From NCBI GenBank assembly GCA_963758845.1, contig CAVWWX010000002.1, positions 1,426,001-1,490,000 on the forward strand: 64,000 bases of DNA, read 5' to 3'. The notes under the pieces are model-generated. The model saw only the letters and a list, made by a program, of their open reading frames with translations, was not told where the DNA came from and did no database searches. How positions within the stretch are numbered: position 1 is the stretch's first letter; the number at the start of each line of letters is the position of its first letter. Source of the DNA: JBDTSW01 sp963758845 (GTDB lineage: Bacteria; Actinomycetota; Thermoleophilia; Solirubrobacterales; 70-9). The position numbers and the translations under genes are program-made. Positions 52,375 through 63,297 of this stretch are shown piece after piece.

Positions 52375-54030
52375 GTGGCGGACGAGCCGGCTGGCACATT
52401 CGAGGAGACGCGCGACCACCAGGGCGCCTTCCCGCGGCTGAGCGACGACGCCCTGGCGGCGATCGAGGAGGCGGGAACCCGCCGGCGGGTCGAGACCGGG
52501 GACATCCTCTTCCGCGAGGGCGATGACCACTACGACTTCTTCGTCGTACTGAAGGGCAAGGTCGCGATCGTCGACGACGCCGGCAGGCCCGACGAGCGGG
52601 TGATCGGAGTCCACGGCGAGGGCCGGTTCCTGGGCGAGATGAACCTGCTTACCGGCGAGGGCGTGTACCTGACCGCCCGCGTCGTCGAGGCGGGCGAGGT
52701 GATCCAGGTCACGACCGACCGGATGCGCGAGGCGCTCGATTCGCTTCCTGCGCTCGCCGAGACCATCCTGCGGGCCTTCCTCGCGCGCCGCGCGATCCTG
52801 ATCGGCCTCGGCGCCGGGCCGCGGCTTGTCGGCTCCCGCTTCTCGCCCGACACGCGGCGGCTGCGGGTGTTCCTGGCCCGCAACCGCCAGCCCCACGGGT
52901 TCATCGACCTCGAGGAGGACTCGGGCGCCGACGCGCTACTGGGCGAGCTGGGCGTCGACCCCAGCGAGACCCCGATAGTCCTGCGGGGCCACGACCTCCT
53001 TCGCAACCCCTCCAACGCCCAGCTCGCCCGCGAGCTGGGCATGGCGGCCCCCAGCTCCGACGAGACGGTGTGCGACCTGGTCGTCGTGGGCGCGGGCCCG
53101 GCCGGCCTCGCCGCGTCCGTCTACGGGGCCTCGGAGGGGCTCGACACCGTGACCGTCGACAGCGTGGCTGCCGGCGGGCAGGCCGGGACCTCGACCCGGA
53201 TCGAGAACTACCTCGGCTTTCCGGCGGGGATCTCGGGGCTGGAGCTGACCGAGCGCGCGCGGGTCCAGGCCGGGAAGTTCGGCGCCAGGGTCCTGGTGCC
53301 GGCCGAGGCGACAGGCTTTTGCGGACATCGCGACCACTACCGCGTGCGGCTGGCCGACGGCGACACCGTCGAGGGGCGCAGCGTCGTGATCGCCACGGGC
53401 GCGCGCTACCGCAGCCTCGACATCCCGCGGATCGACGAGCTCCTGGGCCTCGGGGTCTACTACGCGGCGACGGCGATCGAGGCCGACATGTGCAGCGGCT
53501 CGGCCGTCGCGATCGTCGGCGGCGGCAACTCGGCGGGCCAGGCGGCGATGTTCCTGTCGCGAAGCGTCCGCGAGGTCTCGATCCTGATCCGGCGGCCCTC
53601 ACTCGAGGCGACGATGTCGAAGTACCTGATCGACCAGATCGAGCGCACGCCGAACATCCAGGTGCGCGGGGGGGCGCAGGTGCGCGAGCTGGTGGGCGAG
53701 CGCTCGTTGGAGGCCGTGGTCGTGGAGGCGGACGGCGGGCGCGAGGAGCTGCACCTTGGCGCGCTCTTCGTCTTCATCGGCGCCGAGCCTCGCACCGGCT
53801 GGCTGGAAGGCGAGGTCGAGATGGACGACAAGGGCTTCGTCCGCACCGGCCGCGAGCTCGAGGGCGTCACCGACGCCGCGGCGGCGCCGGCGCTGATGCT
53901 CGAGACCAGCCGCCCCGGGGTCTTCGCGGTGGGCGACGTGCGCGCGGGCTCGGTCAAGCGGGTCGCTTCGGCGGTGGGGGAGGGGTCGATGGCGGTTCGC
54001 CTCGTCCACCAGCACCTCGCCGACAGCTGA
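52375..54030 (+). CDS. cNMP-binding / thioredoxin-fold / FAD oxidoreductase fusion (TrxR-like, no CxxC)
   Basis: 551 aa, GTG start. (1) Cyclic-nucleotide-binding domain about 20-140 (TGDILFREGDDHYDFFVVLKG ... GEGRFLGEMNLLTG). (2) A glutaredoxin-like segment about 160-220 (LRVFLARNRQPHGFIDLEEDSG ... LRNPSNAQLARELG) lacking Cys. (3) A two-dinucleotide-domain reductase about 235-551: GAGPAGLAASVYGAS, GGQAGTSTRIENYLGFPAG, VAIVGGGNSAGQAAMFLS, and FAVGDVRAGSVKRVA. The redox-active CxxC of thioredoxin reductase is replaced (YYAATAIEADMC), so electrons must leave by another route. Last gene of the redox operon. Its stop is 18 bp before the SOS box at 54049. Confidence 0.9.
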   Translation: MADEPAGTFEETRDHQGAFPRLSDDALAAIEEAGTRRRVETGDILFREGDDHYDFFVVLKGKVAIVDDAGRPDERVIGVHGEGRFLGEMNLLTGEGVYLTARVVEAGEVIQVTTDRMREALDSLPALAETILRAFLARRAILIGLGAGPRLVGSRFSPDTRRLRVFLARNRQPHGFIDLEEDSGADALLGELGVDPSETPIVLRGHDLLRNPSNAQLARELGMAAPSSDETVCDLVVVGAGPAGLAASVYGASEGLDTVTVDSVAAGGQAGTSTRIENYLGFPAGISGLELTERARVQAGKFGARVLVPAEATGFCGHRDHYRVRLADGDTVEGRSVVIATGARYRSLDIPRIDELLGLGVYYAATAIEADMCSGSAVAIVGGGNSAGQAAMFLSRSVREVSILIRRPSLEATMSKYLIDQIERTPNIQVRGGAQVRELVGERSLEAVVVEADGGREELHLGALFVFIGAEPRTGWLEGEVEMDDKGFVRTGRELEGVTDAAAAPALMLETSRPGVFAVGDVRAGSVKRVASAVGEGSMAVRLVHQHLADS

Positions 54031-54048
54031 TCCGTCCGCCGGGCATGC

Positions 54049-54060
54049 GAACATACGTTC
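54049..54060. promoter_or_regulatory. LexA (SOS) box of the radical-SAM gene
   Basis: GAACATACGTTC, a perfect GAAC-N4-GTTC box, ending directly before GTG 54061. The whole block ATGCGAACATNNGTTCGTG is shared with the dinB box at 24846-24864. Confidence 0.88.
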
Positions 54061-54998
54061 GTGCGCTGGGAACACCTCGAAAAGGGACGGGAGCGGCAGC
54101 CGAGCCTGCCGGGAATGAACGAGCCGGTAGTGCGCAGCTTTGACGCACCCGAGGCGCTCGGAATCCGCTTCCACGAGGTCCACGCGAAGTCGGCGATCAA
54201 CGCGGTGCCGGAGCGCTCGCGGATGCCGTTTCGCTGGACCATCAACCCTTATCGCGGGTGTACTCATGCGTGCACCAGATCTATTGCTTCGCCCGCCCCA
54301 CCCACACCTACCTCGACCTGAACGCCCGGGAGGACTTCGAGCGCGAGATCGTCGTCAAGGTCAACACGCCCGAGCGCGTCCGGGCCGAGCTCCGAAAGCC
54401 CTCGTGGGAGGGCGGCCTGGTCGCGCTGGGGACGAACACCGACCCCTATCAGTGGGTCGAGAGCAAGTACCGGCTGACGCGCGGGATCTGGGAGGCGATG
54501 CGCGACTTCTCCAACCCGTGCTCGGTGCTGACGAAGTCGCCGCTCCTCCTGCGCGACCTCGACCTCTTCCGCGAGCTGGCGAAGCGAACCGAGTTCTCGG
54601 CGAACCTGTCGGTGCCGACGCTCGACGAGAAGGTCTGGCGCCAGACCGAGCCGCACACCCCGCATCCGCGCAAGCGCCTGGAGGCGGTGGCCGAGCTGAC
54701 CCGCAACGGGATCCCGTCCAGCGTGCTGATCGCGCCCCTGATGCCCGGCATCAACGACTCGCCCGCCCAGGTCGAGCGCATCCTCGAGCTGGCGGGCGAG
54801 GCCGGGGCGCGGAACGTGACCCCGATCGGCCTGCACCTGCGCGGCGAGGTGCGCGACGTCTTCTTCGACTGGCTGCGCCAGTACCGGCCGGACCTACTGG
54901 AGCGCTACGAGCGGCTCTACCGCCGCGGCGCCTACCTGCCGGCTGACGAGCGCAAGCGGCTCGGTCGTCTGGGACGCAGGCGCGCGGGCGCTGCGTAG
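54061..54998 (+). pseudogene. Radical-SAM protein of the SplB/Rv2578c type, frame broken in the Fe-S motif
   Basis: GTG at 54061 directly follows an SOS box. The first part (MRWEHLEKGRERQPS ... MPFRWTINPYRGCTHAC) ends in the first two Cys of a radical-SAM CX3CX2C motif. The frame then closes within 35 codons, while the YCFARPTHTYLDL continuation lies in another frame from about 54279. Removing 5 nt (AGATC, about 54277-54281) would give RGCTHAC-TYC-FARPTH, an exact CX3CX2C, and a 310-aa protein with VALGTNTDPYQWVESKYRLT and SVLIAPLMPGINDSP as in DNA-repair-photolyase-like radical-SAM proteins. Codons around the break are rarer than average. A real inactivation, a sequence error, or an alternative expression mechanism cannot be told apart here. 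Confidence 0.75.
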
Positions 54999-55007
54999 GC
55001 TTTCCGC

Positions 55008-56522
55008 ATGGCTGGAGCAGGGCGCAGCCGCCCGTTGCGGCGGGCGTGGACGAAGGGCGCGGGCGTGGCGCTCGCCGTGGCCGTGCTCGCGGGCGTCGCC
55101 GGCTGCGGCGGGGACGACGAGACGCGCGCCGGCCCGCGGCCCGCCCGGAGCCTCGACCTGCCCGTCAAGGCGGCGGGGCCGGACGCCCCGAACGTCGTTG
55201 TCGTCATGACCGACGATCAGGATCTCGCCTCGATGGACGTGATGCCCACCGTCAAGCGCGAGCTGGCCGACCGCGGCGTCGAGTTCACGAACAGCTTCGT
55301 CGCGCTCTCGGAGTGCTGTCCCTCGCGCGCGACCTTCCTCACCGGGCAGCACGCCCACAACCACAAGGTCGAGACCTCGAAGCCGCCGAAGGGCGGCTAT
55401 CCGCGCCTCGACAGCACCAATACGCTGGCGGTCTGGCTCGACGATGCGGGCTACCGGACAGGCCAGGTCGGGCGCTACCTCAACTACTACGGGAACCCGA
55501 AGACGGGGACCGACCCCAAGGACATCCCACCCGGCTGGGACGACTGGCACGTGCCGGTCGAGCACACCGAGTTCCAGATGTACGACTATCGGCTGAACGA
55601 AAACGGCGAGCTTGTCCAGTACGGCGACGCGCCGGCCGACTACCAGACAGACGTCTACGCCGAGCGGGCAGTGGAGTTCATCGAGACGTCGGCGAGCCGG
55701 GGGGACCCGTTCTTCCTCTGGGTGACGCCGCTGGCGCCGCACTCCGAGGGCGTCCTTGACGAGGTCGAGGCCCCACGCCGAAACCCTCGTCCCGCGCCCC
55801 GCGACGACGGCACGTTCGACGACAGGCAGGTTCCGCGGCCGCCGTCGTTCGCCGAGGTCGACGAGTCCGACAAGCCGGACGTCGTGCGCGAGGCCGCGAA
55901 CCTCCCCGGAGCCCAGGGGCCGGATCCCACGCTCGAGGGCCAGTACCGGGGGCGGCTCGAGAGCCTCCTCGCCGTGGACAGGATGGTCGGCGACATCGTC
56001 GCAGCGCTGAAGCAAAGCGGCGAGCTCGAGAACACCTACGTGATCTTCACCTCCGACAACGGCTACCTCCTCGGCGAGCACCGCCAGGTCGGCAAGCACC
56101 TGCTGTTCGAGGAATCGATCCGGGTTCCGCTGGTGGTGCGCGGCCCGGGCATCGAAGCGGGGGACAAGGGATCCGAGCCGGTCCAGAACATCGACCTCGC
56201 GCCGACGATCGTCGACCTTGCGGGCATCAACGCCCAGCGGCTGATGGACGGTGTCCCGATCCTGGGCGATCACGACCTCGATCCGCGGCGCGACCTCTTC
56301 GTCGAGTACCCGGAGAGCGGCCTGGCCTACGAGGCGGTGCGTTCGGCCGACGGCTTCATCTACGCCGAGTACGAGAGCGGCGAGGCCGAGCTCTACGACC
56401 TCGGCGAGGACCCCTTCCAGCTCGAGAACGTGGCCGGCGACAGCGCCTACGCCGACGTCCAGGACCGGTTGGCGGCGCGGCTCGACGAGCTGCGGGACTG
56501 CGCGGGCGATGAGTGCCGTTAG
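55008..56522 (+). CDS. Lipoprotein sulfatase
   Basis: 504 aa, 9 bp after the radical-SAM gene. Lipobox LAGVAGC (Cys33). Sulfatase fold: NVVVVMTDDQDLASMD with the metal Asp pair, then the FGly motif C-C-P-S-R (C103-R107) in SECCPSRATFLTGQHAHNHK. WLDDAGYRTGQVGRYLN, FTSDNGYLLGEHRQVGKHLLFEESIRVPL and a C-terminal ELYDLGEDPFQLENVA block follow. Cys103 should be oxidised to formylglycine; the enzyme would act outside the cell on sulfated glycans or similar. It overlaps the next gene by 14 bp. Confidence 0.93.
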   Translation: MAGAGRSRPLRRAWTKGAGVALAVAVLAGVAGCGGDDETRAGPRPARSLDLPVKAAGPDAPNVVVVMTDDQDLASMDVMPTVKRELADRGVEFTNSFVALSECCPSRATFLTGQHAHNHKVETSKPPKGGYPRLDSTNTLAVWLDDAGYRTGQVGRYLNYYGNPKTGTDPKDIPPGWDDWHVPVEHTEFQMYDYRLNENGELVQYGDAPADYQTDVYAERAVEFIETSASRGDPFFLWVTPLAPHSEGVLDEVEAPRRNPRPAPRDDGTFDDRQVPRPPSFAEVDESDKPDVVREAANLPGAQGPDPTLEGQYRGRLESLLAVDRMVGDIVAALKQSGELENTYVIFTSDNGYLLGEHRQVGKHLLFEESIRVPLVVRGPGIEAGDKGSEPVQNIDLAPTIVDLAGINAQRLMDGVPILGDHDLDPRRDLFVEYPESGLAYEAVRSADGFIYAEYESGEAELYDLGEDPFQLENVAGDSAYADVQDRLAARLDELRDCAGDECR

Positions 56523-57657
56523 GCCCCTCGCGCCCGTGGTGGCGCTACTCGTCCTGGCCTCGCTCGCCGTGCCCGGGGCCGCCGGCGGCCCAACCGGGAC
56601 GGTCACCGTGTCGACGTCGGGGAACCGCTCCGAGGAGCGCGAGACGATCCCCATCACCAGCCGGCCGGGGAAGGAACCGCGCGTCGCGATGTCGCTCACC
56701 CCGCGCGAGCTCCCCAGTCTGCGCTCGGGCGACCGGCTGATCCTTTCGGCCGAGCTCCAGACGACCAACAACTGCTACCAGCCGTCACCGTTCTGCGTCT
56801 CGCGTCCCTACGGCTACTCGCCGCGGATCGGCACCCGGCTGATCCTGGCGTCGGAGGCCGGCGACACCGGCGGCCCCGACACCAAGGCGATCACTTCGCG
56901 CCGTGTTCGCGACTGCGACCAGACGCCAAGCCACCGCGAGCACCACTGCGTGACCGTCTACAAGGCCGAGGGGCTGCGGATCGACAACCCGGACTCGCTG
57001 CCGTGTCAGCCCAGGGAGTGCCGCGTGAACCTCGTCGCCGACTCCAACCATCCCAACGCTCGCCCGGGCGACGAGCTGATCCTGGGCATCGACCGGCCCA
57101 GCGGCGACATCGGCCAGGACCGTGGACGGCTGAACGTCGTGCGGCTTCACGGCGGCGCGATCGACGCCCGCGAGCTCGCGACCCAGCGCCCGCGCAGCCG
57201 CCGGGTGCCGGTCGACCGTGGCTCGAAGCGCTCGATCTTCTCGTTGCGGCTGCCGAATCTCCGCCAGGACCAGCAGTTCACGTTCGAGGCCCAGGCGAAG
57301 CTGGACATCGGCCACCTGCCCTACTCCGCGTTCGTGGGTTCGCAGCTGATCCTCGCAACCCGACCCGGCGCCGCGGGCACAACGGGCTTCACCGAGGAGG
57401 TCGGCTACCTGGACGGCCACGTAACCGAGGGCAACGGCTTCAACTGCACGCAGCGGACCACGCCGTGCACCGCGTCGAAGGTCGGGACGCTCAGGATCAC
57501 GCGCGATCCGCGCCGCGGCGGCGAGCCGGTGCCCCTGTACGTGAACTACGTGCTGCGAAACGCCCCGAAGCAGACCGACTCGCGGCCGGGCGACACCATG
57601 CGGCTGCGGAAGGGGTTCATCCGCGCGGTCTCCTATCCGGCGGACGCTCGGGGCTGA
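56509..57657 (+). CDS. Secreted protein of unknown function
   Basis: 382 aa from ATG at 56509, overlapping the sulfatase end. A signal peptide (LAPVVALLVLASLAVPGAAG) is followed by beta-rich sequence with recurring [GD]-RLILxxE elements (GDRLILSAELQTTN, GTRLILASEAGD, DELILGIDRPSG, SQLILATRPGA) that mark four related strands or domains. Several Cys pairs (NNCYQPSPFC, CQPREC, NCTQRTTPC) suggest disulfides. No family recognised. Tight linkage to the sulfatase suggests a shared extracellular substrate. Confidence 0.75.
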   Translation: MSAVRPLAPVVALLVLASLAVPGAAGGPTGTVTVSTSGNRSEERETIPITSRPGKEPRVAMSLTPRELPSLRSGDRLILSAELQTTNNCYQPSPFCVSRPYGYSPRIGTRLILASEAGDTGGPDTKAITSRRVRDCDQTPSHREHHCVTVYKAEGLRIDNPDSLPCQPRECRVNLVADSNHPNARPGDELILGIDRPSGDIGQDRGRLNVVRLHGGAIDARELATQRPRSRRVPVDRGSKRSIFSLRLPNLRQDQQFTFEAQAKLDIGHLPYSAFVGSQLILATRPGAAGTTGFTEEVGYLDGHVTEGNGFNCTQRTTPCTASKVGTLRITRDPRRGGEPVPLYVNYVLRNAPKQTDSRPGDTMRLRKGFIRAVSYPADARG

Positions 57658-58814
57658 GCCCCGGGTGCCAAGCCCGGGGCGCCGCGCGGCAGGGCGAAGG
57701 CCGCGATAGCAGCCGCGCCCAGGGCGCAGGCGGCGCCGCAGAAGAACGCCGCCTCGTAGCCGCCCAGAGCGGCGAAGGCCCCGACCAGAGGGGAGCCCAG
57801 CCCGACCCCCAGGTCGAAGCAGGCCGTGAAGGTGCCAAGCGCGACCCCCCGGCGCTCCTCGGGCACGCGCTCGACGACCAGGAGGGCCAGCGCCGGGTAG
57901 AGGGTCGAGTAGGCGCCGCCCATGATCATGGCGCCGGCGATCGCGACCCCGACCGAGTCGGCGACCCCGATCAGGGTCAGGCCCACCGCCTCCAGGAGCG
58001 CAGCCCCGATGGCGCAGGGGATCGGGCCGATCCGGTCGGGGAGGTCACCCCCGATCAGGCGTGTCAGCACGACCGTCGCCGCGAAGGCGGCGAAGGTCTC
58101 GGAGCCGTGGCCGATGTCGCGGGCATCCAGGTGCAACACCAGGAAGGCCGCGACGGCGGCGAACCCGACGACGCCGAGCGACAGGGCCAGGCCGGGCCGC
58201 ACCGCCTCGTGGGCGAGGAACGGCGCCCGCCCGCCCGTCCGTGGAGCCGGGGTGAAGCGCTCGGGGATGCGCGTCGCGATCGCCGCGCCCAGCAGCGGGG
58301 CCGCCGCGGCGAAGACCCACACCATCTCGAAGCTCGAGGCCTGAAGGACCAGCTCGCCGATCGGCGGCCCCAGGCTGAGCCCGCTCCAGATCGCGAGCCC
58401 GTAGAGGCCGATCAGCCGGCCGCGGCGCTCGGGCGGCGCCAGGTCCACGACCCACGCCGAGCCGGCCGTGAAGACCATGCCCTCGCCGGCCCCGAGGACG
58501 AGCCGGGCGACGATGAGGCCCGGGACTCCCGCGGGCACGAAGTAGAGGAGGCCCGCGGTCGCACTGAGCAACGCCCCGATGACCACCGTCAGCCGCCGGC
58601 CACGGGCGTCGGCGATGTGCCCGGCGATCGGGCGGAATGCGAGGCCGGTGAACGCGAACGCGCCGCTCACCAGACCAACCGCCAAATCGGTCGAGCCGAT
58701 CGGCCCCTTCACGTAGCGTGGCAGCACCGGCAGCGTGGCGCCCACGGCGAGCAGGCCGAGCATCGTGACGACGAAGATCCCGGCGAAGGCGGCGAGGGCA
58801 GGGCGCTGTTTCAA
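57633..58814 (-). CDS. Major facilitator superfamily transporter
   Basis: 393 aa with about twelve membrane helices. The loop after helix 2 reads GHIADARGRRLTVVIG, the MFS motif A (G-xx-AD-xGRR). The partner loop on the second half is GGDLPDRIGPIPCAIG. No substrate assignment is possible; the size and short loops fit the drug/metabolite type. Its 3' end overlaps the convergent secreted-protein gene by 25 bp. Confidence 0.88.
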   Translation of the reverse strand: MKQRPALAAFAGIFVVTMLGLLAVGATLPVLPRYVKGPIGSTDLAVGLVSGAFAFTGLAFRPIAGHIADARGRRLTVVIGALLSATAGLLYFVPAGVPGLIVARLVLGAGEGMVFTAGSAWVVDLAPPERRGRLIGLYGLAIWSGLSLGPPIGELVLQASSFEMVWVFAAAAPLLGAAIATRIPERFTPAPRTGGRAPFLAHEAVRPGLALSLGVVGFAAVAAFLVLHLDARDIGHGSETFAAFAATVVLTRLIGGDLPDRIGPIPCAIGAALLEAVGLTLIGVADSVGVAIAGAMIMGGAYSTLYPALALLVVERVPEERRGVALGTFTACFDLGVGLGSPLVGAFAALGGYEAAFFCGAACALGAAAIAAFALPRGAPGLAPGAQPRASAG

Positions 58815-58896
58815 GTGCGTTGTTCGTGGAACTAGTGGTCGAAGACAAGCCCAGAAGGGGGGCTGGGAGCCACAACCCTAGGGAGGGGTAGTAGCG

Positions 58897-58992
58897 ATGG
58901 CTCGACAGGCCCAGGTCATCGAAGGCGCGGGCCTGCGGGAGAAGAAGGCTCCCAAGCCGCCCCGCGAGCGGGAGCCGGTCGCGAGCGCCTGA
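58897..58992 (+). CDS. Possible 31-aa basic peptide upstream of acs
   Basis: ATG at 58897 is preceded by GGGAGGGG 10-17 nt upstream. The frame encodes MARQAQVIEGAGLREKKAPK and a Pro/Arg/Glu-rich tail before TGA at 58990. Strong third-base GC and a good ribosome-binding site favour translation, but no homologue is recognised. It could be a leader peptide for acs, whose own start is 43 bp downstream. Confidence 0.35.
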   Translation: MARQAQVIEGAGLREKKAPKPPREREPVASA

Positions 58993-59035
58993 GCGCGTAT
59001 CGTCGGGTCGCAGGTACCTCGGAGAGAGGAGAGCA

Positions 59036-61030
<1,995 letters not shown>

Positions 61031-61033
61031 CGG

Positions 61034-62488
61034 CTAGGCCTGATCCCGCAGCGCGGCGCGTCTCAGCTTGCCGCTGGCCGTGCGCGGGAGCGAGTCGGCG
61101 AACTCGACGATCCGGGGGTACTTGTAGGGGGCGGTGACGCTCTTGACGTGCTCTTGGAGCTCGCGGGCGAGTTCGTCGGTAGGAGCGCCGTCGCCCAGCA
61201 CCACGACCGCCTTGACTACCGACCCGCGCTCGGGGTCGGGGACGCCGACGGCCGCGGCCTCGGCGACCGCCGGATGGGTGAGCAGGGCCGACTCGACCTC
61301 CTCGGGGCCGATCCGATAGCCGGACGAGGTGATCACGTCGTCGGCCCGCCCCTCATGGAAGAGGTAGCCGTCGTCGTCGGCGCGAACCAGGTCGCCGGTG
61401 GCCCACCACTCGCCTTCGACCAGCTCGGGCGCGCCCTGTGCGCCCACGTAGCCACCGAAGAACGTGGGCGAGGAGGCCGCGCGCAGCTGCAGCTGGCCCT
61501 CCACGATCCGCGTCTCGATGCCCGGCAGGGGCTTGCCCATCGACCCTGCGCGTACCTCCATCCCCACGTGGCTGCCGCTGATGTGGCCGGTCTCGGTCTG
61601 CCCGTAGCCCTCGGCGATCTCGACCCCCCAAGCCGACCGGTAGGCCTCGAACACGTCGACTCCCAGGGGCTCCCCGGCTGAGATCGCCCGCCGCAGATCG
61701 GGGAGCGGTCGGAGCGCGCCGCTCGCGGCGAGCATCCGGTACTCCGTGGGCGCCTGGCAGAGGACGGTGACGCCCTCGCGCTCGGCCACCTCGAGTCGGC
61801 CGGCGGGGTCGAAGCGCGCGTCGCAGATCAAGGCTGCAGCGCCCATGATCCAGGGGGCGAGGAACACGTTGCGGGTCGATTTCGACCAGCCGGTCGCGGT
61901 CGTCACCCAGACCAGGTCGCCCTCGCGGGCGCCGACCCAGTGCTCCGCCTGGCCTCGCTGCCCGCGCAGGTAGCCGGCGGTGTGGAGGGCGGCGCGGGGT
62001 GCGCCGGTGGTTCCGGAGGTGAAGACGATCAGAGCCGGGTCGGCCGGGGCGAGGTCGGCGAGCTCCGCGGGCGTCTCCTGGGGCTCGTCCTCGTCCAGGG
62101 CGCCGGCCACCTCTGCCATCGTCATGCACTCGACGCCGCCGGGCATCTCGCCCAGCGGGTCCTCGTCTCCCACACACAGGGACGGGTTCGCGACCGCGAT
62201 GCGGTGCTCGAGGTCCGCGCGCCGCAGCTGCGTGTTGCAGGGCAGCGCCACGGCGCCCATCCGCCAGCAGGCGAGCAGCGAAAGCACCCACTCGACCCGG
62301 GTGCCCGCAAGCGTCATGACGACGTCGCCGCGGCGGATCCCCCGCGCCGCGAAGGCGCCCGAGAGGCCCGCTGCCCGCGCCCCGAGCTCGCCCAGATGCC
62401 ACACGCGCCGCTCACCCTGCCGCGAGATCGCGACCAGGGCGGGCTGCGATGCCGGGCGGCTCTCGACCAGGTCTCGAATCAGGTTCAT
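61034..62488 (-). CDS. AMP-forming acyl-CoA synthetase
   Basis: 484 aa from ATG at 62488 (ATGA overlap with the glycosyltransferase). Adenylation domain: DVVMTLAGTRVEWVLSLLACWRMGAVALPCN, P-loop VFTSGTTGAPRAALHTAGY, GYGQTETGHISG, ATGDLVRADDDGYLFHEGRADDVI, and C-terminal Lys in LPRTASGKLRRAALR. The P-loop lacks the usual Lys after Pro (APRAA), so the reaction may be slower or altered. The short length and start fit the medium-chain or benzoate-type ligases. Substrate unknown. Confidence 0.88.
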   Translation of the reverse strand: MNLIRDLVESRPASQPALVAISRQGERRVWHLGELGARAAGLSGAFAARGIRRGDVVMTLAGTRVEWVLSLLACWRMGAVALPCNTQLRRADLEHRIAVANPSLCVGDEDPLGEMPGGVECMTMAEVAGALDEDEPQETPAELADLAPADPALIVFTSGTTGAPRAALHTAGYLRGQRGQAEHWVGAREGDLVWVTTATGWSKSTRNVFLAPWIMGAAALICDARFDPAGRLEVAEREGVTVLCQAPTEYRMLAASGALRPLPDLRRAISAGEPLGVDVFEAYRSAWGVEIAEGYGQTETGHISGSHVGMEVRAGSMGKPLPGIETRIVEGQLQLRAASSPTFFGGYVGAQGAPELVEGEWWATGDLVRADDDGYLFHEGRADDVITSSGYRIGPEEVESALLTHPAVAEAAAVGVPDPERGSVVKAVVVLGDGAPTDELARELQEHVKSVTAPYKYPRIVEFADSLPRTASGKLRRAALRDQA

Positions 62489-63297
62489 GCGGCGAGCGCG
62501 GCCATGAAGTCCCGAAGCCGCGTGTCCTCGATGTACCCGGGCGGGACCTCCCGGCCGAGGAGCGTCTCGCCTTCGTAGAACTGGCGCAGCTTCCCCTGCT
62601 CCCACAGCGCGTAGAGCTGGCGCCAGGTCTGGCCCTTGCCCGGCGGCAGCTCGGTGTTCGCCGCCAGCGCCCGGCCACCCTTGACGATCTTGTTCTCGAA
62701 CTGCTCGTAGGTGCGCATCGGGAAGTGAAGGATCTCGAGCCGGTCGCCGGGCGTCTCCAGTCCCAGGTCCGGCCCGCTGACGCGGTGATTGCCCATCTCC
62801 ACCGTGATCTCGGGATGAGCCCGGTGCGCGACCTTGGGCGGCAGCGGCCGTCCCCGCGAGTTGCGTGAGTCGAGGTCACGGATCGTCATCCGCTCCAGGA
62901 ACGCCCGCTCGTCGACCGGGCGCGGCGGGAAGTTGTGACGAGCCACCTGCACCACGCCGGTCTCGTCCGGCAGGGAGTCGAACTCCTCAGCCAGGCCCGC
63001 GCCGTTCCGCGGCCACCAGAATTCATCGGCGTCGGCGTTGATGACCCAGTCGGCCCCCTCCTTCGCAGCCATCCGGGCCATGCGCGTGACCCACTTCCAC
63101 TGCGAGTAGTCGTCGGTGGGCTCGTGGAGCAGACGAAGCACGCCGTCTGCCTCGTAGCCGCGAAGGATCTCGACCGTGTCGTCCACGGAGCCGTTGTCGG
63201 TTGCGATCACCAGGTCGACCCCCCTGGCGAGGTGGTACTCGACGTTCGCGCCGATGATGTCCTGCTCGTCGCGTACCAGGAGCGTCATCGCCAGCAT
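62485..63297 (-). CDS. Glycosyltransferase family 2/92-like
   Basis: 270 aa. A GT-A fold start LAMTLLVRDEQDIIGANVEYHLARGVD with a dual-Asp region ATDNGSVDDTVEIL and the DxD-type metal site NADADEFWWP (about 95). Later TGVVQVARHNFPPRPV and EITVEMGNHRVSG fit the Glyco_tranf_2_4/GT92-like group. Cytoplasmic, working on lipid-linked or surface polysaccharide. One-base overlap with the pyruvyltransferase gene upstream and ATGA overlap with the acyl-CoA ligase downstream make a three-gene operon. Confidence 0.87.
   Translation of the reverse strand: MLAMTLLVRDEQDIIGANVEYHLARGVDLVIATDNGSVDDTVEILRGYEADGVLRLLHEPTDDYSQWKWVTRMARMAAKEGADWVINADADEFWWPRNGAGLAEEFDSLPDETGVVQVARHNFPPRPVDERAFLERMTIRDLDSRNSRGRPLPPKVAHRAHPEITVEMGNHRVSGPDLGLETPGDRLEILHFPMRTYEQFENKIVKGGRALAANTELPPGKGQTWRQLYALWEQGKLRQFYEGETLLGREVPPGYIEDTRLRDFMAALAA

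Noticed and set aside
54894..56771. 625-codon frame on the - strand
   Set aside because: Antisense to the sulfatase gene, which has an intact FGly motif; a composition artefact.
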